Notes: generated from the letters alone by a model not told the origin. DNA of 64,000 bases from Enterobacterales bacterium (GCA_015654925.1 JAATFX010000111.1:1-64000), one strand, 5' to 3'; positions 27,754-36,921 are shown, numbered from the stretch's first letter. Program-made: numbers and translations.

Positions 27754-27879
27754 TCATTCTAAAAGAATGTATATTAACTGCTCTTTAACGCTAGGCTGAA
27801 CAATGTCGATAATGGCAAAGGCCAACGCTCGGCAATGATTGACAATTTCCTCCAGATTGAGCGGGGCATTGTCGTGCAT
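27754..27879 (-). CDS. Small protein, 41 residues, function unknown
   Basis: The ORF encodes MHDNAPLNLEEIVNHCRALA... followed by a hydrophobic AFAIIDIV and a C-terminal helix (KEQLIYILLE). An excellent ribosome-binding site (GGAGG, six bases from ATG) supports translation; the frame upstream of the ATG looks non-coding. I recognise no family. It lies on the same strand downstream of the structured element at 27968-28064, which may be its leader. It could be a short regulatory or membrane-associated peptide. Confidence 0.5.
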   Translation of the reverse strand: MHDNAPLNLEEIVNHCRALAFAIIDIVQPSVKEQLIYILLE

Positions 27880-27967
27880 AACGCACCTCCGGCAGGATAA
27901 GGAGTGATTGAATGCAATAAAAAAGGAGGATAGTAGCCATAAGGCAGCCTCAGTAGCAAGCAATGAC

Positions 27968-28064
27968 GGCTACCACCAGAGACGCTAACCTCAAGGGTGG
28001 TAGCCCAGTCGGGGTTAGCGTTACCGTTACCGGTCACTACGGTACCCGGTGCTTCTTACGAAGC
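27968..28064. other. Dense stem set with pseudoknot topology (structured RNA candidate)
   Basis: Two perfect stems interleave in the order A-B-A'-B': GGCTACCACC (27968-27977) with GGTGGTAGCC (27996-28005), and ACGCTAACC (27982-27990) with GGTTAGCGT (28013-28021). Two further hairpins follow: TACCG/CGGTA (28028-28044) and GCTTC-TTAC-GAAGC (28051-28064). It sits between the HAD gene stop and the 41-residue ORF. On the minus strand it would lie about 90 bases upstream of that ORF. Confidence 0.55.
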
Positions 28065-28105
28065 CCCCGCCCGTCTCCACGGCGGCAAAATGTTGGTCAG
28101 GTGCT

Positions 28106-28771
28106 TTACCTCCCGATCTTTTCCAGCAGCCCGTCAAGTGTCCCCATTTCCGCCACTGGCCGCGGCGCCCCCGCCGGCGCGGCGAGTCCCACCCGGTTAT
28201 GCCAGAACGTCGGCAGGCCTACTTTGGCTGTGCCGAACAGGTCGTAGGCCGAGCCGGCGACAAAAACCGCCCGATCGGCGCTGACGCCGACGGTATCCAG
28301 GGCCAACTGATAAGGGCGGGGGTCGGGTTTGTAGAAGCCGGCCAGTTCTGAGGTCACGACCACGTCAAAAGCGACGCCGGCGCTTTGCGCCGCGGCCAGG
28401 CCCAGGCGCTGGGAGCAATTGGTGACCACGCCAAGGCGATAGCGCTGTTTTAATTGAGTCAGCACGTCGATGGCTTCCGGCCAGGGACGCAGCTGCGGCC
28501 AGTATTCTTCCAGGCGCAGGGCTGCGTCTTTGCCCAATCCGACGCTGACGGCGGATTCCTCCACCAGGGTTTCATACGGGCGATAGGCGCCGCAGCCATA
28601 GGTGAGTTCCAGGTAGGCCATGCGCCAGGTGCGCCCGGCTTCCTCGGAGCCGGCGGCCAGGTTCCAAACCGTCCATGAATCCAGCAGGGCGGTGAGCAGG
28701 TCGAATAACACCAGTTCCACGGGGGCTGTCGGTTTCTCTGCCTGGGTCATATTATTTTCCTTTTCAGCCAT
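28106..28771 (-). CDS. HAD-superfamily hydrolase, haloacid-dehalogenase type II-like
   Basis: This protein of up to 221 residues has HAD motif I in LFDLLTALLDSW (nucleophile Asp near 25), motif II VTNCSQ, motif III YKPDPRPY and motif IV AGSAYDLFGTAKVGL. The residue two positions after the nucleophile is Leu rather than Asp (phosphatases) or Tyr (L-2-haloacid dehalogenases), so the activity is uncertain. Its first ATG overlaps the RidA gene stop (ATGA). A second ATG at 28750 has AAGGA seven bases upstream and may be the main start. It is the last gene of a three-gene unit with RidA and a DSD1-type enzyme. Confidence 0.83.
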   Translation of the reverse strand: MAEKENNMTQAEKPTAPVELVLFDLLTALLDSWTVWNLAAGSEEAGRTWRMAYLELTYGCGAYRPYETLVEESAVSVGLGKDAALRLEEYWPQLRPWPEAIDVLTQLKQRYRLGVVTNCSQRLGLAAAQSAGVAFDVVVTSELAGFYKPDPRPYQLALDTVGVSADRAVFVAGSAYDLFGTAKVGLPTFWHNRVGLAAPAGAPRPVAEMGTLDGLLEKIGR

Positions 28772-29145
28772 CAGTTAATCTCGGCGACGGCGCTGATTTC
28801 CACCAGCGCGCCATAATGAAGTTTGCTACAGGGCACCACCACCCGGGCGGGGCGGTGGCGCTGCAAATAGCGGCTATAAACTTCATCCACCTGGGGCCAT
28901 AAGCCGATATCAGCGATATAGATTTGCACGCTGACCAGTTGGGTAAGGGATGAGCCGCTGGCCAGTAGAATGGCTTCTACGTTTTTTAAGGCTTGTAATG
29001 CCTGGCCGGCGATATCCGGCGCTAACTCATGGGTATCCGGGGCAAAGGGCAGTTGCCCCGAAACATATACCTGTTGGCCGCTAATGACGGCATGGGAATA
29101 GTGCCCCGCCGGCGTCGTTACCGCCGGGCTATTGATTATCCGCAT
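28771..29145 (-). CDS. RidA-family enamine/imine deaminase
   Basis: This 124-residue protein has the RidA pattern: VYVSGQLPF near residue 27, a central helix QALQALKNVEAIL, and the C-terminal RPARVVVPCSKLHYGALVEI block with the arginine that binds the carboxylate of the substrate. RidA hydrolyses reactive enamine/imine intermediates released by PLP enzymes. The upstream gene encodes such a PLP enzyme, so it likely finishes or detoxifies that reaction. Confidence 0.9.
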   Translation of the reverse strand: MRIINSPAVTTPAGHYSHAVISGQQVYVSGQLPFAPDTHELAPDIAGQALQALKNVEAILLASGSSLTQLVSVQIYIADIGLWPQVDEVYSRYLQRHRPARVVVPCSKLHYGALVEISAVAEIN

Positions 29146-29172
29146 TCTCGTCTCCGGTGTCGGGTTCCGGCT

Positions 29173-30312
29173 TTACCAGCCGTTGATACGCGGCCAGTAT
29201 GCCCGCTGGGTGCCGGCCAGGTAATAGCCGTTATATTGCGCGGCGGTGGCGCAGGCATGATTGGGCAGAATTCGTAATAGCGCGCCAATCGGCAGCGATG
29301 GCGGGGCGCCGGTACCGGAACGGGAAGCGATAATGCCATGCTCCTGATTGGCCCCCTGGAGAATCAGGTCGGCGATGGGCCGCCCGTGTATATCGCACAC
29401 GACGCCGTAGCCCTGGTCGATAGCCTGCGCCGCCGTGCCGCGATCACGCGATAGGGCCATCCAGCCGGCATCCACAATGGTCCAGCCTTTGTCCGCCTGG
29501 TGGCCGATGACGGTGGTCACTACGGACAGGGCGATATCCTCCAGGCGGCAGACTCCCAGTCCGGCCATGACCAAGTCAAAAAAGGCGAATACCCCGGCGC
29601 GCACCTCGGTTACGCCGGTCAGGTCGCGGGCAAATAGCGCGGTGGGCGTTGAGCCTACGCTTATGATATCCACCGCAAAACCGGCCTGGCGCAGCATATC
29701 GGCGCTATTGACCACGGCATCGCGCTCTTCCCGGGCGCATTGTTCCAGGGCGTCGGCGGAGCGGCAAAAATAGGCGTTGCCGGCATGGGTCATTACGCCC
29801 CGGAAATGGACATTGCCATGTTGCATTAACCGGGCGATATCCAGCAGCACGGGCGAGCGCGGCGGCAAGCCGGAGCGGTGGCCGTCGCAATCAATTTCCA
29901 GCAGGACGGCGAAATTTATCGCTGCCCGCTCGGCATATGCCGCCAGGGCAAGAGCCGTATCCGGGTTATCGAGAATGCATAATAACCGGCACCCGGCGCC
30001 GATCAGCCGCGCCGCATGATCAAATTTATTCGGTGATATGGCCACGCCATACAAAATATCCATATAACCGGCGGCGAAAAAATAATCCGCTTCCCGCAGC
30101 GTGGAAACGGTAATAGGACCGGGTTCGCCGGCGAACAGGCGCGCGGTGACTTCAAGAGATTTATTGGTTTTAACATGGGGGCGCAGCGTGACGTTAAACG
30201 GCGCGAGCTTGGCGCGCATGCGTTTAATATTGTTATCCAGCCGCTGGACATCCAGCATCAGGTAGGGGGTTTCAATGATATCGGTTGAATCGGGCAGGGT
30301 TGAATTTTGCAT
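29173..30312 (-). CDS. DSD1/alanine-racemase-fold PLP enzyme (D-threonine aldolase or D-serine dehydratase type)
   Basis: This 379-residue enzyme has an N-terminal alanine-racemase barrel and a C-terminal beta domain. The PLP lysine lies in RPHVKTNKS (about 44-52), and a Zn-binding His-x-Cys pair in LPNHACAT (about 349-356) matches eukaryotic D-serine dehydratase and D-threonine aldolase. The likely reaction is cleavage or deamination of a D-3-hydroxyamino acid. It heads an operon with RidA and a HAD hydrolase and is divergent from a LysR regulator. Which D-amino acid is used cannot be decided from sequence. Confidence 0.87.
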   Translation of the reverse strand: MQNSTLPDSTDIIETPYLMLDVQRLDNNIKRMRAKLAPFNVTLRPHVKTNKSLEVTARLFAGEPGPITVSTLREADYFFAAGYMDILYGVAISPNKFDHAARLIGAGCRLLCILDNPDTALALAAYAERAAINFAVLLEIDCDGHRSGLPPRSPVLLDIARLMQHGNVHFRGVMTHAGNAYFCRSADALEQCAREERDAVVNSADMLRQAGFAVDIISVGSTPTALFARDLTGVTEVRAGVFAFFDLVMAGLGVCRLEDIALSVVTTVIGHQADKGWTIVDAGWMALSRDRGTAAQAIDQGYGVVCDIHGRPIADLILQGANQEHGIIASRSGTGAPPSLPIGALLRILPNHACATAAQYNGYYLAGTQRAYWPRINGW

Positions 30313-30378
30313 AGCACCTCCGGCTTGAGAGGCCAGTATAGAAACCGGACGGCGGTGTCGTAAATTTAATTCTGCTAA

Positions 30379-30393
30379 ATCTAAGATTCAGAT
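30379..30393. promoter_or_regulatory. Candidate LysR site ATCT-N7-AGAT
   Basis: This dyad of 15 bases lies in the region between the divergent PLP enzyme and LysR genes, with the T-N11-A layout typical of LysR sites. Confidence 0.35.
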
Positions 30394-30461
30394 ATGTTAA
30401 ATAACCGGTATGGTAATCTATTGGCTTGAGATAATTTATTGCCCGCATTCAGGAATGCCCC

Positions 30462-31370
30462 ATGAACGATATGCTGGACCTGAAATTTCTATTGGCGATT
30501 CGGGACAATGATACCCTGGTGGCGGCCGCGCATCAGTTGGGAATAACGCCGTCGGCGGTGACCCAGCGGTTGCAGCAGATGGAGAAGCGGCTCAATGTGC
30601 AGCTGATCGACCGCTCGGCCCGCCGCTTATGTTTCACCGGCGAAGGGGAGCTGTTATGCCAGCGCGGCAAACCGTTGGTTGAACAGTATGATGCGTTAAT
30701 GGATGAGCTAACCCATCGCCGCGGCGGTTTCGCCGGGATCTTGAAAATCAATGCGCCGTTTGGCTTTGGCCGGCGTTATCTGGCCGACGCCGCGGCGGAC
30801 TTTCAGCAACTATACCCCGAGGTTGAAATCGCGCTGACCTTGTCGGATCGGCCGATGGTGGAGGCCGGCGATCGTTTTGATGTCGTGCTCCATATCGGTG
30901 AATTACGCTCATCCAGTTTAATTGGCCGCACTATTGCCGCCAATAGCCGCTTTATCTGCGCGGCGCCCGATTTTGTCGCCCGCTGCGGTCAGCCCGAGTC
31001 GCCGGAAGATTTGGCCCGTCTGCCCTGTATTGCCCTACGGGAAAATAATGAAGACGTTTTGCTGTGGCATTTTACCCGGGGGCGCACCAGCACCAGCGTG
31101 CGCGTGAGTTCCGCGCTGGTAAGCAATGACGGCGATATTACCCGTTTATGGGCGGCCCGGGGGCTGGGCGTTATTATGCGTTCGGAATGGGACGTGGCGC
31201 AGGCCCTGCGCGCAGGGACGCTTATCCGGCTGCTGCCGGGCTGGAAATTGCCCGACGCCAATGTTATCGCCCTGACCCATCAGCGCGAGGGGCTACCGCT
31301 GCGCACCCGCCGGTTTATGCATTTTCTGCGCGATCGGTTCGCCCCCTTGCCGCCGTGGCGGGAACTATAG
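30462..31370 (+). CDS. LysR-family regulator
   Basis: This 302-residue regulator has an N-terminal winged helix (DNDTLVAAAHQLGITPSAVTQRLQ at about 15-38) and a LysR substrate-binding domain (GFGRRYLADAAADFQQLYPEVE onward). It belongs to the group resembling DsdC/GcvA-like regulators. AGGA lies seven bases before the ATG. It is divergent from the DSD1-RidA-HAD operon and probably activates it in response to a D-amino acid. Confidence 0.9.
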   Translation: MNDMLDLKFLLAIRDNDTLVAAAHQLGITPSAVTQRLQQMEKRLNVQLIDRSARRLCFTGEGELLCQRGKPLVEQYDALMDELTHRRGGFAGILKINAPFGFGRRYLADAAADFQQLYPEVEIALTLSDRPMVEAGDRFDVVLHIGELRSSSLIGRTIAANSRFICAAPDFVARCGQPESPEDLARLPCIALRENNEDVLLWHFTRGRTSTSVRVSSALVSNDGDITRLWAARGLGVIMRSEWDVAQALRAGTLIRLLPGWKLPDANVIALTHQREGLPLRTRRFMHFLRDRFAPLPPWREL

Positions 31371-31496
31371 CCGCATAAATATTGCCGGCATATTTGCTAA
31401 ACGCCTTCCAAAACTGGTTAAAACCCTGGCGGCGGCAGATGCGCTCCCCGGCCGCATTCATCGAAACGATTATCGGCCAGCGGAACTGATGCCGGT

Positions 31497-32477
31497 TTAT
31501 AAGGCCGGTTTTGCCTCAGCGGCATTTTTCCCCACGCGGAAATAGCTCGGCGCTTGTCCAATTACCCGCTTAAACGCCCGGCTAAAGGATGCTTCCGACT
31601 CATAACCCAGGCGTTGGGCCACATCGGAAATGCGGGCGGCATCGCGGATAATCCACTGGCGGGCTTGGTGCATGCGCACCTGGGCCACGTAGCGGGCCGG
31701 GGTTTCGCCCACGATGGCGGCAAATTTGCTGGCGAAGCTGGAGCGCGAAGCGCCCATCATCCTGGCCAGTTCGGACAAAGACCAGTCGCGGTCGGGGCTT
31801 GAATGTATCGCCGCCAGCACGTGGCCGATCTCGGGGTTGCGCACCGCCGCAATCCAGCCCGTGGTTTCGCCGCAGCCGTGTTCCACCCAGGCGCGGATGA
31901 TCTGGGCGGCCAGCACGTCGGCCAGGCGAGCGAGAATGCCGCAGGCGCCCACCCGGCTCATGGCCACTTCGCAGCTCATGGCCTCCAGCAGATGCATAAT
32001 GGTGGGTTCGTTGCGCATGAGCTCATTGGCGCGCATAAAGTCCGGCATCATGCGCATCAGCGGATGCAGGCTATCGAGGTTAAAGCGCATGGAGCCGTAG
32101 AACAGCAGGCAGTTATCGTCCCGCTCGCCGGTGCTGTAATCAAAAATATTGGTGGTGAGGGACTTGCACTGCCAGCGCGGGAAGGGGAGCGGCGTGGCGT
32201 CGGGGTCGCTTGCCAGCGCGTGGGCGTGGCCGCGGGGCAATAATACGGCGTCCCCGGCGTTTAGCTCGACCCATTCCCCGGCCGGGGTCTTCAGCCAGCA
32301 GCCCTGCTCGGCCACAAACAGAAAGCAGGCATCCGTCCTGGCCGGAAACGTAAACGCCCAGGGCGCGGAAAGCGTGCAGCGGCCATACTCAACGCCGTCC
32401 AGCCGCAGGCCCTGTAGCATGTCGGTTAAGGGATCGTTTGAAAAATGTGCGTCAGGTTTGGACGAATGGTTAAGCAT
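31497..32477 (-). CDS. AraC-family regulator with cupin domain
   Basis: This 326-residue regulator has an N-terminal cupin-like domain (LNAGDAVLLPRGHAHALA near residue 75) and a C-terminal AraC domain (WSLSELARMMGASRSSFASKF, then ISDVAQRLGYESEASFSRAF). The ATG at 32477 follows GGAA at good spacing; the ORF extends 15 codons upstream. It is divergent from a NepI-like exporter gene, which it likely controls. Confidence 0.88.
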   Translation of the reverse strand: MLNHSSKPDAHFSNDPLTDMLQGLRLDGVEYGRCTLSAPWAFTFPARTDACFLFVAEQGCWLKTPAGEWVELNAGDAVLLPRGHAHALASDPDATPLPFPRWQCKSLTTNIFDYSTGERDDNCLLFYGSMRFNLDSLHPLMRMMPDFMRANELMRNEPTIMHLLEAMSCEVAMSRVGACGILARLADVLAAQIIRAWVEHGCGETTGWIAAVRNPEIGHVLAAIHSSPDRDWSLSELARMMGASRSSFASKFAAIVGETPARYVAQVRMHQARQWIIRDAARISDVAQRLGYESEASFSRAFKRVIGQAPSYFRVGKNAAEAKPAL

Positions 32478-32557
32478 TCTGGCTTTTCCAGCATGGATGT
32501 TCCAAGTTATGGACTGTACCATTCAAGCTAATCCTTGAAAAGACCATTGGAACGACT

Positions 32558-33784
32558 ATGTCAGAAAAGTCCTGTATTGACGATGAGCTTTTGGTAAGTC
32601 CCGCCTACGAGACCGAAAGCGGACCCACCATCGCGGCCTGGAACGCGGTGCTATCGTTATCGATTAGCGTATTTGCCCTGGTCACGGCGGAATTTTTGCC
32701 CGCCAGTTTACTGACGCCCATCGCCGGCGATCTTGCCATCTCCGACGGCGTCGCCGGGCAGGCCGTGACGGCAACGGCGCTGGTGGCCGCGGTGGCGGGG
32801 CCGGCGGTGGTAATCGGCACGGGTAAAATCGATCGGCGTTTGGTGGTCTGGGGCCTGATGGCGCTGCTGGTATTGTCCAATCTGCTGGCGGGTTTTGCGC
32901 CCAATATCTGGGTGCTGCTGACGGCCAGGGTACTGCTCGGTATCGCCCTGGGCGGCGTCTGGTCGCTGGTGGCGGCCCTGGCCCTGCGCCTGGTGCCCAC
33001 CCGGCTATTGCCGCGGGCCATGATGATTATCTTTACGGGCGTTTCCGCGGCCACGGTATGCGCGCCGGCGCTGGGCGCATACCTTGGCGACCTGCTGGGG
33101 TGGCGCGCCACCTTTATGGCGGCCTCCGGCATTAGCATCGTGGCGCTGCTTACCCAGTTTATTACCATGCCGCGCCTGCCGCCCGCGGATGTGCCGGGGC
33201 TCGGCACCTTTGTCTTGCTGCTGCGCCGGCGCGGCATCCGCATCGGTCTGATTACCGTGATGTTCGTGATTTCAGCGCACTTTGCCGGCTTTACCTATAT
33301 CCGTCCATTCCTGGAGCAGGTTCCCCACCTCGATGTGAAAGCCATTTCCCTGGCGCTGCTGGCCTTCGGCATCGGCGGCTTCCTGGGTAATCTGGCCGGC
33401 GGCTTTATTGCCGAGCGCAGCGCCCGGATGGCCGTTGCGCTGGCGGCGATATTGCTCTCGGCCATGGCATTCTCGCTGCTGTTTTATGGGGCGTTCACCA
33501 ATGTGGCTTTTGTCGCCACCGCCGCCTGGGGTTTTGCTTTCGGCGCCATCCCGGTCGGCTTTCAGACCTGGAATACGCTATCCGCGCCGGACCATGCGGA
33601 AACCGCCGGCGCCCTGCTGGTCACCACCTTCCAGATCGCTATTTCCCTGGGCGCGGTGACGGGCGGCCTGCTGGTGGATAGCCTCGGCTCCCCGGGCGCT
33701 ATCGGTTATAGCGCGCTGGCGGCGCTCGCCGGCGGGCTGATTATGTTGCTGTTCGGCCGTGGCCACGGCCAGCCCGCGGGCTGA
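32558..33784 (+). CDS. MFS transporter, NepI-like
   Basis: This 408-residue membrane protein has twelve predicted transmembrane segments and is similar in order to E. coli NepI (purine ribonucleoside efflux): FALVTAEFLPASLLTPIAGDL, the ARVLLGIALGGVW motif and FTYIRPFLEQVP. It is slightly longer at the N-terminus. By family it is a drug/nucleoside exporter in the inner membrane driven by proton exchange. It is divergent from an AraC regulator. Confidence 0.87.
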   Translation: MSEKSCIDDELLVSPAYETESGPTIAAWNAVLSLSISVFALVTAEFLPASLLTPIAGDLAISDGVAGQAVTATALVAAVAGPAVVIGTGKIDRRLVVWGLMALLVLSNLLAGFAPNIWVLLTARVLLGIALGGVWSLVAALALRLVPTRLLPRAMMIIFTGVSAATVCAPALGAYLGDLLGWRATFMAASGISIVALLTQFITMPRLPPADVPGLGTFVLLLRRRGIRIGLITVMFVISAHFAGFTYIRPFLEQVPHLDVKAISLALLAFGIGGFLGNLAGGFIAERSARMAVALAAILLSAMAFSLLFYGAFTNVAFVATAAWGFAFGAIPVGFQTWNTLSAPDHAETAGALLVTTFQIAISLGAVTGGLLVDSLGSPGAIGYSALAALAGGLIMLLFGRGHGQPAG

Positions 33785-33880
33785 CCGCGCCCGGCCGGGT
33801 GCTATGCTTATTGAAGCAAAATCCTCCGCGCCCTGGTATCGCGGGACCGGTACAACGTCTAACCAAAGGAAGCACAGATA

Positions 33881-34507
33881 ATGAAAATCGGCATAATAGG
33901 TGCAGGATATGTGGGCCGCGCGTTGGCAGCCGCGGCGGTAAAACAGGGCCATGACGCCATGATCAGTAATTCACGCGGTCCGCATACGCTATTTAGCGAC
34001 GGCGCAATGCTGGGCTGTAAAACGGGCACCATAGACGAGGCGGCAAAATTTGGCGATGTGGTGATTGTCGCTATTACCCTCAAACATTATAAGGCCGTGC
34101 CCGTTGCGCCGCTGGTGGGTAAAATTGTCATCGATACCAATAATTATTATCCGCAGCGTGATGACAAGATTGAAGCGCTGGACAGCGGTTCCACCACCAG
34201 CAGCGAACTGTTGGCGGCCCATTTGCCTGAGTCAAAAATCGTTAAGGCGTTTAACGCCATTATGATGACGCATATAGAACGGGACAGCCAGCCGGCCGGC
34301 TCGTTTGACCGGCGTGCGCTGCCCTTGTGCGGTGATGACGCCGAAGCTAAAAAAGTGGTCGCCGATCTTTATGACCAGTTCGGTTTTGATGCGGTGGACG
34401 TCGGCCCGCTGGCCGAAGGCTGGAAGTTCCAAACCGGCACGCCGGCTTATTGCGTCCGCTTAAATAAAGAGTGGCTGCCCAAAGCCCTGGCGGCCGCCGT
34501 TCGCTAG
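33881..34507 (+). CDS. NADPH-dependent F420-reductase-like oxidoreductase
   Basis: This 208-residue protein has a Rossmann motif GIIGAGYVGRA (4-14) and the segment VGKIVIDTNNYYP seen in the F420-dependent NADP oxidoreductase/ketopantoate-reductase-like family. An AAAGGA site lies before the ATG. It follows the NepI-like gene by 97 bases; co-transcription is uncertain. In organisms lacking F420, such proteins bind NADP and reduce unknown substrates. Confidence 0.82.
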   Translation: MKIGIIGAGYVGRALAAAAVKQGHDAMISNSRGPHTLFSDGAMLGCKTGTIDEAAKFGDVVIVAITLKHYKAVPVAPLVGKIVIDTNNYYPQRDDKIEALDSGSTTSSELLAAHLPESKIVKAFNAIMMTHIERDSQPAGSFDRRALPLCGDDAEAKKVVADLYDQFGFDAVDVGPLAEGWKFQTGTPAYCVRLNKEWLPKALAAAVR

Positions 34508-34723
34508 CGGCGTCTTCCCGCCAAGGGAATAAAATACGCTTTTGCCGATACTGCGGCCGTCGAGACCTTAAAATTATCAACATCGCAGCTATCGGCATCA
34601 TCCGGACCTCAACGCCCATGTTTTACCCCATCGCCTGCCGTCGGAATGCCGCCTCAGGCATGCTACGATACCAGGACGGGTCTGTTATGCCGCAATGTAT
34701 TGACGCGGCGGTAAGGGGTTTGC

Positions 34724-35908
34724 ATGAAAAAAATTTCTATCGCCGTTATCGGCGCGGGCGTGATTGGCATGTCGATAGCGCGCTCATTGGCCATCAAGGG
34801 CGCCCAGGTTACTCTCTTTGAGCGTGAGTTTATCGGCGCCGGCACCAGCTCCACCACCTTTGGTTGGGTAAACTCCAACGGTAAAAGCCCTGACTCTTAC
34901 CACCAATTAAACGTCGAAAGTATGCACGAGCATCAACTGCTGCAGGCTAACTCCGACACCGAGGGCCAATGGCTGGATCAATGCGGAACCTATGAATGGG
35001 CCGCCGAAGGCGAGCCGGGCCAATGGCTGGCGGACCGCGCGCAGAAACTGCAGCAAAGCGGATATCCGGCCAGACTGGTATCGGCCGCGTCGCTCCGGCG
35101 CCGCATTCCGGAATTACAGCTTGGCCGCCATCATGGTGAAATCTGGCATTTCCCCTCGGAGGGCATTATTTATCCGTCGATCTTCCTGGCCCGCCTGTGG
35201 TCGGAAGCCCGGGAGCATGGCGCGGTACTCAGGGCGCCGGTGGGCGTGGTGGATATCACTGAAACCGCGGACGCCGTCGCGCTAACGCTCGCCGACGGCG
35301 AAATCTGGCGGGGCGATTTGGCGGTTAGCGCCACCGGCCGCTGGACGCAGGCCCTGGTGGCCCGTTTAGGCCAAACCCTGGCCATGACCGACGCCAACCA
35401 GCCGGACAAGCTGGCCTGCGGGTTCCTCGGTTACACTCAGCCCCTGCCCGTGCAACTGCGATCCAACCTGATCACGCCGGACATGAATCTGCGTCCCGAC
35501 GGCGGCGGCCGCTTGCTGTTGCAGGCACTGGATCTGGACGGGCGGGCGGACCCGGCCTATCTGCCTTCGCCCGAGGGATTTATCGGCCGGGAATTGCTTC
35601 AGCGGCTGCGGCGGATATTGGCCAATACGCAACATGCGCGCATCGGGCATATCGCGGTCGGCCAGCGTTCCCGCCCCGCCGACGGGCTGCCGGCGGTGGG
35701 CTTTATCACGCCGCTGCAAAAAACCTATATCGTAGCGACGCACAGCGGCATTACCTTAGCCCCGCTGCTCGGCCGCCTGGTCGCCGAGGAACTGATCGAC
35801 GAGGCACGCTCACCGCTGTTGGCGGACTACGCGCCGGATCGGCTGTTGGGTAAAAATGCCGAGGATTTCAAGGCAGCGCCGGGAAACCCTTTTCCGGCGG
35901 CGCAGTAG
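34724..35908 (+). CDS. FAD-dependent amine/amino-acid oxidoreductase (DAO family)
   Basis: This 394-residue flavoprotein has the N-terminal dinucleotide motif VIGAGVIGMSIARSLA (7-22), an FAD-contact GTSSTTFGWVN (about 41-51), and a C-terminal AVGQRSRPADGLPAVGF block characteristic of DAO-type dehydrogenases. It resembles D-amino acid dehydrogenase/glycine oxidase relatives; substrate unknown. It is separated from the F420-reductase-like gene by 216 bases with no evident gene. Confidence 0.85.
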   Translation: MKKISIAVIGAGVIGMSIARSLAIKGAQVTLFEREFIGAGTSSTTFGWVNSNGKSPDSYHQLNVESMHEHQLLQANSDTEGQWLDQCGTYEWAAEGEPGQWLADRAQKLQQSGYPARLVSAASLRRRIPELQLGRHHGEIWHFPSEGIIYPSIFLARLWSEAREHGAVLRAPVGVVDITETADAVALTLADGEIWRGDLAVSATGRWTQALVARLGQTLAMTDANQPDKLACGFLGYTQPLPVQLRSNLITPDMNLRPDGGGRLLLQALDLDGRADPAYLPSPEGFIGRELLQRLRRILANTQHARIGHIAVGQRSRPADGLPAVGFITPLQKTYIVATHSGITLAPLLGRLVAEELIDEARSPLLADYAPDRLLGKNAEDFKAAPGNPFPAAQ

Positions 35909-35988
35909 GTCCGGATAGTACGTCCGTCCCGCGGGGCGGACAAATGTTAGCCCGCCGGACCGGCGGATATGCGGCGCGGTGCCTGCCG

Positions 35989-36921
35989 TTACTCCGCCGG
36001 CAGCAGATCCAAAATCGCCTGGGCGGTATTTACATCGGTCACCAGCGAGTTGATCATGCCCGAACGCACGGCGCCGATGATGCCGGGCGCTTTTTCCGGC
36101 GTGGCGGCGACGCCGATGGTCAGCGGCGTGCGCCTGAGCTGTTCCGGCGAGGCGGCAATCATCCGCTCTTCCCCTTCCCAATGCAGTATGTCCCCGGACT
36201 GGGTAACGTAGTGGCGCAGCACATCGCCGGCCGCCTGGCTGAGCGCCTGCTCGTCAAGGGTGGCGGTGGTGGATTCGCTTGGTTTGGGCGCATGGGTCAA
36301 CCCGACGCCCACGATGGCCACGTCCAGCCGATTCCATAACGAGATAATGCTCTGGACGCTCTGGTCGGCGAGCAGCGCGTCGCGCAATTCGGTCGATGAG
36401 ATATAGGGGGCATGCAGGAAATAAGGCGTGCCTTCCATATGTTCGGCGGCCAGCCGCACGAATTCGTTGATTTGGAAATGCGGCTCGGCCTGCTGCATGC
36501 CGCCGTTAAGCGCCACGGTCAGGATACCCGGCAGGCGCGGTAAGCCCGCCAGGGTAACTTCGCGGATGGCGCGCCCCCAGCCTATGCCCACCACGGACCC
36601 GCTCCCCAACCTGGCATGTTGCAATAGGCCGGCCAACGGCGTCGCCAGCGATGCCAGCACGTTGGATGGCGGCGTATCCACCACCGCCGCGGTCTTTAGC
36701 CCCAGCCGCGCAATCAAATCGATCGTCATATCTTCGGGTGAGGTTAAATCAATCACCTCGATACGAATAATACCGGCGGCACGCGCTTTATTCAGCAGGC
36801 GTGAGATGGTGGCGGTTGATACACCCAGCTTGCGGGCGATATCCACTTGGGACATATCCGACTCGTAGTGCAGCTTGGCCACCATATGCATCATGGCGCG
36901 TGTTGCCGTCACATCCTGCAA
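35989..36921 (-). CDS. SorC/DeoR-type sugar-responsive regulator
   Basis: This regulator of about 310 residues has an N-terminal helix-turn-helix (MSQVDIARKLGVSTATISRLLNKA, about 22-45) and a sugar-phosphate-binding SorC domain (GSGSVVGIGWGRAI, NGGMQQAEP). It is divergent from the aldolase/PTS operon and probably senses a phosphorylated sugar made there. The start is unclear: the frame opens at a TTG (36921) with a weak site, whereas a CTG at 36936 has AAAGGA exactly eight bases upstream. The next ATG would cut into the DNA-binding domain. Confidence 0.87.
   Translation of the reverse strand: MQDVTATRAMMHMVAKLHYESDMSQVDIARKLGVSTATISRLLNKARAAGIIRIEVIDLTSPEDMTIDLIARLGLKTAAVVDTPPSNVLASLATPLAGLLQHARLGSGSVVGIGWGRAIREVTLAGLPRLPGILTVALNGGMQQAEPHFQINEFVRLAAEHMEGTPYFLHAPYISSTELRDALLADQSVQSIISLWNRLDVAIVGVGLTHAPKPSESTTATLDEQALSQAAGDVLRHYVTQSGDILHWEGEERMIAASPEQLRRTPLTIGVAATPEKAPGIIGAVRSGMINSLVTDVNTAQAILDLLPAE

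Noticed and set aside
27774..28037. 87-codon minus-strand frame across the structured element
   Set aside because: It runs through the stems and overlaps the better supported 41-residue ORF in another frame; its start has no convincing ribosome-binding site.
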